Part shown: positions 1-7,485 of the stretch, one piece after another
Numbering within the stretch: the first letter of the stretch is position 1
Layout of the letters: the number at the start of each line of letters is the position of its first letter
Source: Pseudoalteromonas sp. FUC4
Lineage (GTDB): Bacteria > Pseudomonadota > Gammaproteobacteria > Enterobacterales > Alteromonadaceae
Direction: 5' to 3'
Length of the DNA stretch: 64,000 nt
Assembly: GCF_008370255.1 (NCBI RefSeq)
Contig: NZ_SEUI01000002.1
Location: 442,220-506,219 of the forward strand
Position numbers and translations under genes: made by a program
The notes under the pieces: generated by a model
Told to the model about the DNA's origin: nothing
Databases searched by the model: none
The model's input: only the letters and a program-made list of their open reading frames with translations

Positions 1-12
1 CACTTGTTAGCA
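1..12 (-). other. partial attC recombination site of the second cassette (cut by window edge)
   Basis: On the minus strand the core TGCTAAC (plus 6-12) lies directly after the stop codon of the second cassette gene. It is the exact reverse complement of GTTAGCA, the core at which that cassette begins (391-397). This is the relation expected between the R'' core of a cassette's attC and the cassette's own left boundary. The rest of the attC lies outside the window. Confidence 0.6.
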
Positions 13-368
13 CTACAGACACCACTTACTGATAAGCTCATAGCCTGAAAAGTTAAGTGAGTATGTTTTATTTTCTTTAGAATATGCGACAGTTTTACCG
101 ATATATTGAGGGTTAATATCTATTATGAATTTATACCCATGCCGAAATTTTATTAATGGCTCTTTACGGTATCTACATTTACAAGCATTTCGTAAATCTC
201 TATCTTTTATTTCAACACAATTTTCGCCTCTGCATCCATTACTGAATAGGCAAGACGCCGTACATCTGATAGCTCATTTACCTTACTTTTATCACCTATG
301 AACAAAGCTTCAGAATACGATGTACAAGGAATTATTACACATATGAAAAGTATAACTGCATATTTCAA
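13..368 (-). pseudogene. integron cassette gene: small secreted Cys-rich protein, frameshifted
   Basis: I do not recognise the family. A TTG start at 366-368 follows GAGGGAG at good spacing. Frame one (207-368, 53 codons) begins with a clear signal peptide (KYAVILFICVIIPCTS) and runs into a stop at 207-209. A second frame, open from 273 down to a stop at 13-15 without its own start codon, reads as protein-like sequence: at least six Cys in its first half, including a CKC, then a basic and a beta-like stretch ending SKWCL. The two frames overlap at 207-273, so one indel there would give one exported protein of about 115 residues. It lies exactly between two cassette core sites. It could be a decayed cassette or a sequencing indel. 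Confidence 0.55.
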
Positions 369-390
369 AATATAGTGCTCCCTCAAGTAG

Positions 391-498
391 TGCTAACTTT
401 TAAATAAGGGGCGCAGACATGTGGGGCATAATGGCGAAGCCGCCCCGCGTGTTTGCGTCCCAGCGAACGAAGTGAGTGACTTAATTTTTTTGTTATGC
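391..498 (-). other. attC: integron attC site of the first cassette (108 bp)
   Basis: Read on the minus strand, the site starts with GCATAAC (492-498, R'') and ends with GTTAGCA (391-397, R'). Between them is an imperfect palindrome: GGGACGCAAACACG pairs with CATGTCTGCGCCCC with a few mismatches, GGGGC pairs with GCCCC, and the centre is the self-complementary GGCTTCGCC. A-rich and T-rich outer arms lie next to the cores. R'' is the exact complement of GTTATGC at 1051-1057, where the cassette begins, so circularisation would rebuild a proper site. Length and bottom-strand fold fit attC sites. Confidence 0.85.
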
Positions 499-501
499 CC
501 T

Positions 502-1035
502 TTACGCATTGGGTATTTTAACTAGCAAATCCGTGACGCCTAAATCTACACCAAGTTGTGACAACAGTGTAGACACCTGTCCACGATGATGAGTTTGATG
601 ATTAAAGAAATGCAGCAATAGATGTGCGAAGCATTTTGAATACGAGACGCCTCCCATATTTTGATAGTTTAGGTCACTTGCTAAAATGCCCTCGGAAAGC
701 TGATTAACAAAATTCAAGATTGTATTATCCAGATTTACCCTTTCTTGTTTAAGCAGGGCGAGTTCTGAGAACAGAAGTGTGTCTAGTTTTTCAGGTTTAG
801 GCTTCGATGCTAACGAATCTAATGCTGTAAAAGCTTTGGGATGAGTGGCAAAACGTTTAAGCCAAATTATATCTGCCACCACGATATGATTGAGTGTACC
901 GATGATAGATCCAAAGAAAGCCCCTCTATCCTTGGCAAGTTCCACTGAGCTTAAATTCGACGCAGCAGAATAGATAGAAGCGTTCATCCATTTATTGTAT
1001 TCAGCCATCAATATGAAATTGCTTTTCGAAGACAT
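502..1035 (-). CDS. DinB-family protein, gene of the first integron cassette
   Basis: 177 residues. It resembles the DinB/YfiT four-helix fold, whose members bind a divalent metal through three His; here H50 (GTLNH), H146 and H150 (NHQTHHRGQ) sit in the expected places. Substrate is unknown; the family includes thiol S-transferases and many uncharacterised stress proteins, and the name does not mean polymerase IV. The frame is open for 36 more codons upstream, but those cross the cassette boundary core at 1051-1057 and are attI sequence. The start MSSKSNFILMAEYNKW is the first ATG inside the cassette and matches how family members begin. It is the array's first gene, so it is nearest any cassette promoter; the stop lies 4 bp from attC. 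Confidence 0.85.
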   Translation of the reverse strand: MSSKSNFILMAEYNKWMNASIYSAASNLSSVELAKDRGAFFGSIIGTLNHIVVADIIWLKRFATHPKAFTALDSLASKPKPEKLDTLLFSELALLKQERVNLDNTILNFVNQLSEGILASDLNYQNMGGVSYSKCFAHLLLHFFNHQTHHRGQVSTLLSQLGVDLGVTDLLVKIPNA

Positions 1036-1050
1036 TCGTTTTCCAGAAGG

Positions 1051-1215
1051 GCATAACAATTTAATAGTGCGCTCATCGCGCATATTTCTGCCAACCATAC
1101 GCTCATGTATTTTATAAATCATTTTTACCAAATAACTTAACACATTGCTATATATAATTTTTTATTAGCATTCAAACTCTCAATAAAAGAGAAAATGCGC
1201 TCGCCACTTATTTTC
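1051..1215. other. attI: attI region of the integron, with first-cassette junction
   Basis: This lies between the intI promoter and the first cassette. Recombination core GTTATGC (minus strand, 1051-1057) marks the insertion point, between 1057 and 1056. The region has no protein-like gene of its own. A weak candidate cassette promoter reads leftward: TTGAAT (minus, 1170-1175), 17 bp, then TATAGC (1147-1152), with TATATA nearby at 15 bp. The outer limit of attI cannot be set from sequence alone. Confidence 0.65.
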
Positions 1216-1243
1216 TTGAATATGTGTGCATCACAACTATACT
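1216..1243 (+). promoter_or_regulatory. intI promoter
   Basis: TTGAAT (1216-1221), a 16 bp spacer and TATACT (1238-1243) form a good sigma-70 promoter 34 bp upstream of the chosen intI start. Its -10 element overlaps the LexA box. Confidence 0.65.
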
Positions 1244-1257
1244 GTATATAAAAACAG
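1242..1257 (+). promoter_or_regulatory. LexA (SOS) box over the intI promoter
   Basis: CTGTATATAAAAACAG fits the LexA consensus CTGT-N8-ACAG exactly, including an AT-rich centre. It overlaps the -10 box, so LexA binding should block transcription. SOS control of intI by a box in this place is established for many integrons. Confidence 0.85.
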
Positions 1258-1276
1258 CGCAATTATTGGTGATAGT

Positions 1277-2245
1277 ATGAAAACACGTTCCCCATTTTTA
1301 AATTATATAGCCGATTATATGTTGGTACGTCAGTATTCATTACGCACCGTAGATACCTACCTAAGATGGATTGCATCTTATATCCATTTTCATAATAAAC
1401 GCCATCCCGCCTCAATGGGGGACAATGAAGTCGAACGCTACTTAGAACATTTAGTGTTAAAGCAAAACGTTGCACCACGTACGCAAGCCACCGCACTCAA
1501 TTCATTGTCATTTTTATACAAGCACATAATAAAAAAAGAACTCTCATTAAATTTAAATTTTGCCCGTAGTAAAAAACAAGCAAAGCTCCCTGTAGTGATG
1601 ACCCCAGAGGAAGTTAAAATGTTGATGGCTCATTTAAATAAGCGCTATTATTTAATTGCAGCCCTTATGTATGGAAGTGGTTTAAGAGTAATGGAAGCGG
1701 TGCAATTAAGAGTAAAAGATATTGATTTTGATTATAAATGCATTCAAGTATGGAATGGAAAAGGTAATAAACACCGCATTGTTACGCTGGCCACAGAGCT
1801 AATTCCTATGCTGAGAAATCAAATTTTGAACGTTGATGACTATTTAAAACTGGATTTAAATAATACGGAATATTCTGGCGTATGGATGCCATATGCTTTA
1901 ACAAAAAAATATCCAAGTGCCGCAAAATCGCTTGCGTGGCAATATTTATTTCCTTCTCATATATTAAGTTCAGATCCTGAAAGTGGTGAAATAAGGCGAC
2001 ATCATTTTCATCACTCTTGTATTAGAAAAGAGATTAAAAAAGCCGTCCAAAAATCAGGGTTAACAAAAATAATAACACCTCATACATTGAGACACTCTTT
2101 TGCTACTCATCTACTGCAAAGTGGCGCCGATATAAGAACTGTTCAAGCTCAGCTTGGCCATTCTGATGTTAAAACTACACAAATTTATACCCATGTACTA
2201 CAGCAAGGTGCTAACGGGGTTATTAGTCCTTTTTCGAGATTATAA
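1277..2245 (+). CDS. intI: integron integrase IntI (tyrosine recombinase)
   Basis: 322 residues, close to Vibrio IntIA (about 320). It catalyses attI x attC recombination and so integrates and excises gene cassettes. Catalytic residues visible: R137 (GSGLR), a Lys near 162-165 (GKGNK), H269 and R272 (HTLRH), H295 (LGHS) and Y304 (TQIYTH). The feature separating IntI from XerC/D is present: the extra helix before patch III, about 207-227, with ALTKKYPSAA and WQYLFPS, followed by DPESGEIRRHH. An N-terminal SAM-like domain covers about 5-90. The frame is open back to 1226, but the promoter and LexA box lie there and homologues begin near MKTRSPFL, so the ATG at 1277 is chosen. Orientation away from the array is the standard integron layout. 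Confidence 0.95.
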   Translation: MKTRSPFLNYIADYMLVRQYSLRTVDTYLRWIASYIHFHNKRHPASMGDNEVERYLEHLVLKQNVAPRTQATALNSLSFLYKHIIKKELSLNLNFARSKKQAKLPVVMTPEEVKMLMAHLNKRYYLIAALMYGSGLRVMEAVQLRVKDIDFDYKCIQVWNGKGNKHRIVTLATELIPMLRNQILNVDDYLKLDLNNTEYSGVWMPYALTKKYPSAAKSLAWQYLFPSHILSSDPESGEIRRHHFHHSCIRKEIKKAVQKSGLTKIITPHTLRHSFATHLLQSGADIRTVQAQLGHSDVKTTQIYTHVLQQGANGVISPFSRL

Positions 2246-2330
2246 ACATCCCTCTTTAATGCTCTACACATACATACTCGCTTACAAATCAATACCGCTA
2301 TCTATTTCTACTTTAAAAAACACATAAAAA

Positions 2331-2360
2331 AGCCCCGCTTGTTTTTACACAAGAGGGGCT
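2331..2360 (-). terminator. distal rho-independent terminator for the acyl-CoA dehydrogenase gene
   Basis: The arms AGCCCCgCTTGT and ACAAGaGGGGCT form a long stem. On the minus strand it is followed directly by six T. It is the second of two tandem hairpins beyond the stop at 2438, and separates this gene from the convergent intI. Confidence 0.75.
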
Positions 2361-2386
2361 CCACACTAATTTTTTACTCAAAAATA

Positions 2387-2411
2387 AAAGCGCCGATACT
2401 GCGGGCGCTTT
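2387..2411 (-). terminator. proximal rho-independent terminator for the acyl-CoA dehydrogenase gene
   Basis: AAAGCGCC pairs with GGCGCTTT around an 8-9 nt loop. The minus strand continues as TTTTATTTTT. It lies 27 bp after the stop codon at 2438. Confidence 0.75.
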
Positions 2412-2437
2412 GCATCATTGAATTTTATTACTTTAGC

Positions 2438-4693
2438 TTACTGATTAACTACGCTTTTAAGCGGGTTAATTGGCTGTGCGTTATCGTCTAGTATGTTCAT
2501 ATCAAAATCGAACTCATCTACACGAATCGCTTTTTCACGTTTGATGTTGTAATCAATTAACTGAACGTGCTCAGCTTGCGTGATTACGTTTGCCGCTAGT
2601 GCGTTATCAAGCGTAATGTTAAAGCGCGCACCTGCCTTAATTGTTCTAGCACGTAATGCTTTTTTAACTTTAGCCAGCTCGCCAAGTGATGCCATTTTAG
2701 CTTTGTAAGCTTGCTCATTAATATGATGGCCATCGCCAACTACTGGTTTAACTAAATGCGTGATTTGCGCTTTAAATGCAGTATCAAGCTGAGCTTGCTT
2801 AGCTAGTTTGCGGATTAAATCATCGCTAATTTTTGGCATTTTAGTTGAGTAGTTCATTGTAATGAAACGAATAAACTTACGTGTACCACTTGCAGGGAAG
2901 TTATCTAAAAACTTATGCAATGCTTCTTCAGCGCTTTGTAGTGCAAAACGAGTCGCGTAATGGAAATACGGTGCAGCTTGCTCACGCTCGCTACTTGATA
3001 CTTTTTGCTCGTAGTATTTAATTGATGCCATAGCTGCATATAAGAAGCTCATTACATCGCCTAAACGTGCCGATAGCATTTCTGCTTGTTTTAACTTACC
3101 GCCAAGTACAAGTAACGAGAAGTCTGCGTACACTGCAAGTTTTGCAGATAACTTATGTACTGCTTTTTCGTAGTCGCGCACTTCTGGTAAATCAGAGTTT
3201 GCGCTTGCTGTAAATGGTAAAACACCTAAGCGGAAAGCACGTAAGCTGTTTGCTGTGCTGTAGCCGATTGTTTTACGCAAAATGCCGTTAAATTCTTTAT
3301 CTGCGCCTTTGTCTTCACTGTGAATTGACTCAACCATAGATTGTAAATATGGGTGACAACGCATTACACCTTGACCAAAGATCATTAGGTTACGTGTAAG
3401 AATGTTCGCGCCTTCTACCGTAATGGCAATCGGCTGAGCAACATAACCGCTCGCAAGCGTATTTTGTGGACCATTTTGAATCGCTTTACCTGCTTGAATA
3501 TCCATTGCTGAATCAAGCACGTCGCGACCAAGCTCTGTCATGTGGTATTTAGCGATTGCGGTTACTACTGATGGTTTTAAGCCCATGCCTAAGCCTTCAG
3601 TTGTAAGTACGCGCATTGCTTCTTGTAGGTATGTTTTACCTGCAATGTCGGCTAGTTTTTCTTGAATACCTTCAAACTGGCCAATGGCTAAACCAAACTG
3701 TTCACGCACTGCTGCATATTCAGATGCTGATTTAAATGCAACTTGTGCTGTACTAACACCTAGCGCAGGTAATGAAATACCACGGCCAGCACCTAAACAG
3801 CTAACCAGCATTTGCCAACCACGGCCGATATTTTTTTGCCCGCCAATAACAAAATCCATTGGTACAAATACTTTGTTACCACGTGTAGTACCGTTGTAAA
3901 AACGAATACCCATTGGGTCGTGACGATTACCAAGCTCTACACCTGGGTGCTCTTTAGGAATAAGTGCACAGGTAATGCCTAGGTTTTCTTTACCACCAAG
4001 TAGGCCATCTGGATCAACTACTTTAAATGCTAAACCAAGTACGGTAGCAATAGGTGCAAGTGTAATGTAGCGCTTGTCCCAGGTAATTTCTAAACCAAGG
4101 ACTTCTTCGCCGTTGTACATACCTTTAGTTACTTTACCAACATCAGGAATACCACCTGCATCAGAACCCGCTTCTGGGCTTGTTAATGCAAAACATGGAA
4201 TGTCTGTACCATTTGCTAGGCGTGGCAAGTAATGTGCTTGTTGTTCTTGCGTACCAAAGTGAAGTAATAACTCACCTGGGCCTAACGAGTTAGGAACCAT
4301 TACGGTTACCGCAACTGCTGAGCTTTTAGTCGCAATTGTGCCAACAATGGTAGAGTTTGCATAAGGGCTAAACTCTAAACCACCAAACGACTTAGGAATG
4401 ATAAGCGAGAAAAAACGCTCTTTTTTCAAAAATTCTAAGATGTCATTTGGTAAATGAATGCCGTTTTGAATCACTGAATCGTCAATCATGCCCAATAACT
4501 CTTTTACTGGACCGTCTAAGAATGCTTGCTCGTCTGCGCTTAATGTAGCAGCAGGTACGTCGCGAAGTGCACTGAAATCAGGTTTACCTTGGTAGATAGA
4601 ACCTTCAAGCCATACATCACCCGCGTCTAGCGCTTCTTGTTCTGTGATAGAAATACTTGGTAATACTTTTTTTAGTTTTGTACGTAAACTCAT
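2438..4693 (-). CDS. fadE: FadE-type acyl-CoA dehydrogenase
   Basis: 751 residues. It should catalyse the first, FAD-dependent step of fatty acid beta-oxidation, acyl-CoA to trans-2-enoyl-CoA. The ACAD core spans about 60-450, with the flavin and substrate motif FALTSPEAGSDAG near 170 and the GANILTRNLMIFGQG segment near 430. A long C-terminal extension (about 470-751) matches the DUF1974 part typical of FadE and absent from short-chain ACADs. Unlike E. coli FadE (814 residues) there is no N-terminal membrane segment. The frame also has an ATG four codons upstream at 4705, but it lies inside a FadR-like operator, and MSLRTKLKKVLPS looks like the family start. The gene stands alone, with two terminators behind it. 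Confidence 0.9.
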   Translation of the reverse strand: MSLRTKLKKVLPSISITEQEALDAGDVWLEGSIYQGKPDFSALRDVPAATLSADEQAFLDGPVKELLGMIDDSVIQNGIHLPNDILEFLKKERFFSLIIPKSFGGLEFSPYANSTIVGTIATKSSAVAVTVMVPNSLGPGELLLHFGTQEQQAHYLPRLANGTDIPCFALTSPEAGSDAGGIPDVGKVTKGMYNGEEVLGLEITWDKRYITLAPIATVLGLAFKVVDPDGLLGGKENLGITCALIPKEHPGVELGNRHDPMGIRFYNGTTRGNKVFVPMDFVIGGQKNIGRGWQMLVSCLGAGRGISLPALGVSTAQVAFKSASEYAAVREQFGLAIGQFEGIQEKLADIAGKTYLQEAMRVLTTEGLGMGLKPSVVTAIAKYHMTELGRDVLDSAMDIQAGKAIQNGPQNTLASGYVAQPIAITVEGANILTRNLMIFGQGVMRCHPYLQSMVESIHSEDKGADKEFNGILRKTIGYSTANSLRAFRLGVLPFTASANSDLPEVRDYEKAVHKLSAKLAVYADFSLLVLGGKLKQAEMLSARLGDVMSFLYAAMASIKYYEQKVSSSEREQAAPYFHYATRFALQSAEEALHKFLDNFPASGTRKFIRFITMNYSTKMPKISDDLIRKLAKQAQLDTAFKAQITHLVKPVVGDGHHINEQAYKAKMASLGELAKVKKALRARTIKAGARFNITLDNALAANVITQAEHVQLIDYNIKREKAIRVDEFDFDMNILDDNAQPINPLKSVVNQ

Positions 4694-4698
4694 GATTG

Positions 4699-4715
4699 AA
4701 CTCATCCGACCAGCT
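4699..4715 (-). promoter_or_regulatory. FadR-like operator at the fadE start
   Basis: The minus strand reads AGCTGGTCGGATGAGTT and matches the E. coli FadR consensus AGCTGGTCCGAYNTGTT at 15 of 17 positions. It sits 5 bp before the chosen start codon. FadR represses beta-oxidation genes and is released by long-chain acyl-CoA. Whether this organism has FadR cannot be seen here; PsrA is the alternative regulator in related genera. Confidence 0.55.
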
Positions 4716-4927
4716 AAATAATACCTACATTACGTCATAAAAAATCGTTTAGATCAATTACTCTATTCAATTAATTAACAGTTTTTTCAATTTATTTTCT
4801 TTACCTGAACGTAAACTGTTGAAACACAAAGGCTTACAGTTGTACGCTGAAAAAAAGTATTTTGACTAAAATGATGAATAAAACAGCAAACATCCTAGCG
4901 CTGTATCTATTTTTTGATGGGCATAAA
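4716..4927. other. intergenic region upstream of fadE
   Basis: This is the main part of a gap of more than 300 bp between fadE and the next gene. It is AT-rich, has no credible open frame, and should hold the fadE promoter; I could not single out -35 and -10 boxes. The right end of the gap contains the terminator at 4928-4957. Confidence 0.5.
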
Positions 4928-4957
4928 AAAAACGCAGCACAAATAGGCTACGTTTTT
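4928..4957 (-). terminator. terminator of the RND efflux operon
   Basis: AAAACGcAGC pairs with GCTaCGTTTT around an 8 nt loop. On the minus strand the stem is followed by eight T. It lies about 77 bp beyond the stop of the last operon gene at 5034. Confidence 0.75.
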
Positions 4958-5033
4958 ATTCAATTTGTAGGGGCTACATTATCAATTAATCTAGCTAAAA
5001 CTACCTAAATTTAAATCAAATTGTATAAGCGCT

Positions 5034-6062
5034 TCACTTAGCAACTTTAACAACTTGTTTGCCGGTAAAACCACCAGCAAGTTGTTTATTAAGCGCTTGC
5101 GATACTGACTCAGCACTAAAATCTACGGGCGTTACTTCAGGGTATTTAATGTCGCCACTAACAACTCCTTCAAGTAACAAGTTGCCCATAAAGCTCAGGC
5201 GTTGTTGTGCACACAAACTATTAGCAAGCCATGCACCACCAATTGATACAACGCTAATATTGGGCGCTCGGTGATACATTAAGTCTTTATCAAAACAAGG
5301 GAGCGGGTTTAAGCAGGCAATACGTCCGCAAAAACGCATTAACTCAATATTACGCTGAGTACACTCGCCACCAATTGTATCAATAATCGCGTCAAAGCCT
5401 TGCGGGCCAAGTTCTCTGCGGATTTTTTCGCATAGCTTTTTATCGCTATAGTCAAAAACCACATCAGCGCCTAACTGCTTAACCAACTTATGGTTACGCT
5501 TTGATGCTGTGGTAAATACATCTGCACCGCGCTGTTTTGCATATTGAATAGCAAACTGCCCTACTGCTCCGGCTCCGCCTTCAATAAAAATAGTATCGCC
5601 TTCACTAATGCCTATTTTATCTAAGCTGATGAGTGCTGCCATACCGGAGCATGGAAGTGTTGCTGCAATGGCCGGATTTAAACCGCTTGGCACAACCGAC
5701 ACTGCAAAGTTAGGTACTTTGGTGTATTCGCTCAAAGCACCTTGCTCACCAATGTTGGCATGCCACATAACCCGCTCGCCAACATTTGGAAACACACCTT
5801 TATTAGCTTTAACCACAACACCTACGGCATCTAAGCCTAAAATGTGTGGATACTGCCATTTACAAAAGCCTGTTTTAGCAAATTGACCATCAACTGGATT
5901 TAAACCAACGTACTCTACTTTTACAAGCAGCTCGTTATCTGCACAGTCTGGAACAGGCAGCTCAGCATCCGCTAAGTCAATTGCTTCATTTGGTTCTGGC
6001 AGTACAATAGCGCGCATTGTTTGCGGGATAATGTATTCATGTAAATTTTCAGTATTTGGCAT
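5034..6062 (-). CDS. zinc-independent MDR-family oxidoreductase (quinone-reductase-like)
   Basis: 342 residues of the medium-chain dehydrogenase/reductase superfamily. The N-terminal GroES-like domain shows GLNPVDGQ and PHILGLDAVGVV; the nucleotide-binding fold shows EGGAGAVGQFAIQYAK near 160-175, then GADVVFDY and FDAIIDTIGGE. The Cys/His ligands for catalytic or structural zinc are absent, so it belongs with NADPH-dependent quinone or enal reductases, not alcohol dehydrogenases. It is the last gene of the efflux operon, 10 bp after the outer-membrane factor gene. The context suggests it reduces or detoxifies a compound that the pump also handles; this is inference. The ATG at 6062 is preferred over the TTG immediately before it. 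Confidence 0.85.
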   Translation of the reverse strand: MPNTENLHEYIIPQTMRAIVLPEPNEAIDLADAELPVPDCADNELLVKVEYVGLNPVDGQFAKTGFCKWQYPHILGLDAVGVVVKANKGVFPNVGERVMWHANIGEQGALSEYTKVPNFAVSVVPSGLNPAIAATLPCSGMAALISLDKIGISEGDTIFIEGGAGAVGQFAIQYAKQRGADVFTTASKRNHKLVKQLGADVVFDYSDKKLCEKIRRELGPQGFDAIIDTIGGECTQRNIELMRFCGRIACLNPLPCFDKDLMYHRAPNISVVSIGGAWLANSLCAQQRLSFMGNLLLEGVVSGDIKYPEVTPVDFSAESVSQALNKQLAGGFTGKQVVKVAK

Positions 6063-6072
6063 CAATATAACT

Positions 6073-7485
6073 CTACTTATTAGTGTCGTTTAACGCATAA
6101 CTCCATTGGCCATTAAATGACTGGTAAGCATTTACTTTGGCAAGCAGTGAAGAAATTGTTGTTTCAACAGCATTTTCTTGTGCTATTAAAACATCCTGAC
6201 GCGCATCTAACAACTCAAGGTAAGGGATTTGACCTTCTTCGTACATTGCTTGTGCTTGTAAAAATGCTTTATTAGCAAAGTCATAGCGTTCATCGGCAAA
6301 GCGTTTTTGCTGTGCTTGATTGACCAACAATTGCAGTGAAAGTTCACTTTCACTGAGTGCTGTTAATACTACTTGTTGATAATCGCTGTAAGCGGCTTCG
6401 CTTAAAAACTGCTGCGCGTCGCGCTGTGCTAATAATGCTGGGTAGCTTAATAACGACCATTGCAACTGCGGCGCTACTTGCCACTGCTGATCGGTATTTT
6501 TTAAGCCGGTACTGTCTATACTCACAACCCCTGCAAATGCAGATAAGCTAATATCTGGTAATAACGCTTTGCTAGCTGCAACACTTAAACTATTTGCTTG
6601 GCTAAAATCAAACAACGCGCGGCTAATATCAGGACGTAAGGCAATGGCATTATTAGCGTTTTTTAGTGCGACGCTAAAGTCACGTTCAAGCACGCCTTGC
6701 TCGTTTTCAATAGCAATATTTTGCGCTAGCTTACCGCTTAGTACTGCAAGCGCAGATAAGTCGCTGTATTTTGCATATTCAATGGCAGGCATAAGTGCTT
6801 GTTGCTGCCTAAGCTGCGCCATAGTACGGTTTAAATCAAGCTCGTTAGCGACACCTTCATCAACACGGGCTTGAAGAACGTCAATACTTTGCTCAAGGGC
6901 TTCTATTTGAAGCGCTACAATGTGTTGTTTTTCAACATTACCCTGATAGCTCACAAAGCCTTTAACCACCGACGATACTACTTCTATTTGTAATAAACGT
7001 ACTTGCTCTGCTTGGCTCATGGCCGATGCATTTGCAGCATCAACCAACGCCGTTATGCGACCAAATAAATCTAGCTGCCAATCAAGTGCAACGTTTGCAC
7101 TTGATTGGCGGTCAAACACGCTTGGTGCATCGCTTCGAGCTGCGCCAACATTTACGCCACCTTGCGGAAGGTACTGGGCTTTTTGCTCTCCTAATCGCGC
7201 TAATGCGCTTTTAAGTGTTAGCTGGCTTGTTTGCAAATTATAGTTATTTGCAAGCGCGCCAGTAACAAGCTCATTTAGTTGATCAGAATTAAGCTTTTTC
7301 CACCAGTTTGTTTCATCAGCAACGCTAACGTTACTTGCAATATTAGCTTTAGCGACAAAATCGTTAACGGCTTTTTGCTCGCTCATGGTGTCTATTTTAC
7401 TCGCGCACCCTGCTAAAAACGCAGCGACTAATACCGCACTGACAGTTAGACTTGTTTTAAGTCTTTTTTGCATTAATTTAGTCAT
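6073..7485 (-). CDS. NodT/OprM-family outer-membrane efflux lipoprotein
   Basis: 470 residues. It should form the TolC-like trimeric exit duct of a tripartite RND pump. The signal peptide ends in the lipobox LAGC (Cys27), so it is lipidated. The mature part shows the two repeated coiled-coil OEP segments of the family, with NVALDWQLDLFGRI around 130 and YEEGQIPYLELLDARQ near the C-terminus. Its start overlaps the end of the pump gene by 8 bp, so the two are translationally coupled. Confidence 0.93.
   Translation of the reverse strand: MTKLMQKRLKTSLTVSAVLVAAFLAGCASKIDTMSEQKAVNDFVAKANIASNVSVADETNWWKKLNSDQLNELVTGALANNYNLQTSQLTLKSALARLGEQKAQYLPQGGVNVGAARSDAPSVFDRQSSANVALDWQLDLFGRITALVDAANASAMSQAEQVRLLQIEVVSSVVKGFVSYQGNVEKQHIVALQIEALEQSIDVLQARVDEGVANELDLNRTMAQLRQQQALMPAIEYAKYSDLSALAVLSGKLAQNIAIENEQGVLERDFSVALKNANNAIALRPDISRALFDFSQANSLSVAASKALLPDISLSAFAGVVSIDSTGLKNTDQQWQVAPQLQWSLLSYPALLAQRDAQQFLSEAAYSDYQQVVLTALSESELSLQLLVNQAQQKRFADERYDFANKAFLQAQAMYEEGQIPYLELLDARQDVLIAQENAVETTISSLLAKVNAYQSFNGQWSYALNDTNK

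Noticed and set aside
1036..1143. 36-codon N-terminal extension of the DinB-like protein
   Set aside because: It crosses the cassette junction core at 1051-1057 into attI, and family members begin at the MSSKSNFILMAEYN-like position. Kept as a finding, not as the gene start.
1226..1276. 17-codon extension of IntI
   Set aside because: The stretch contains the promoter -10 and LexA box and does not look like IntI N-termini.
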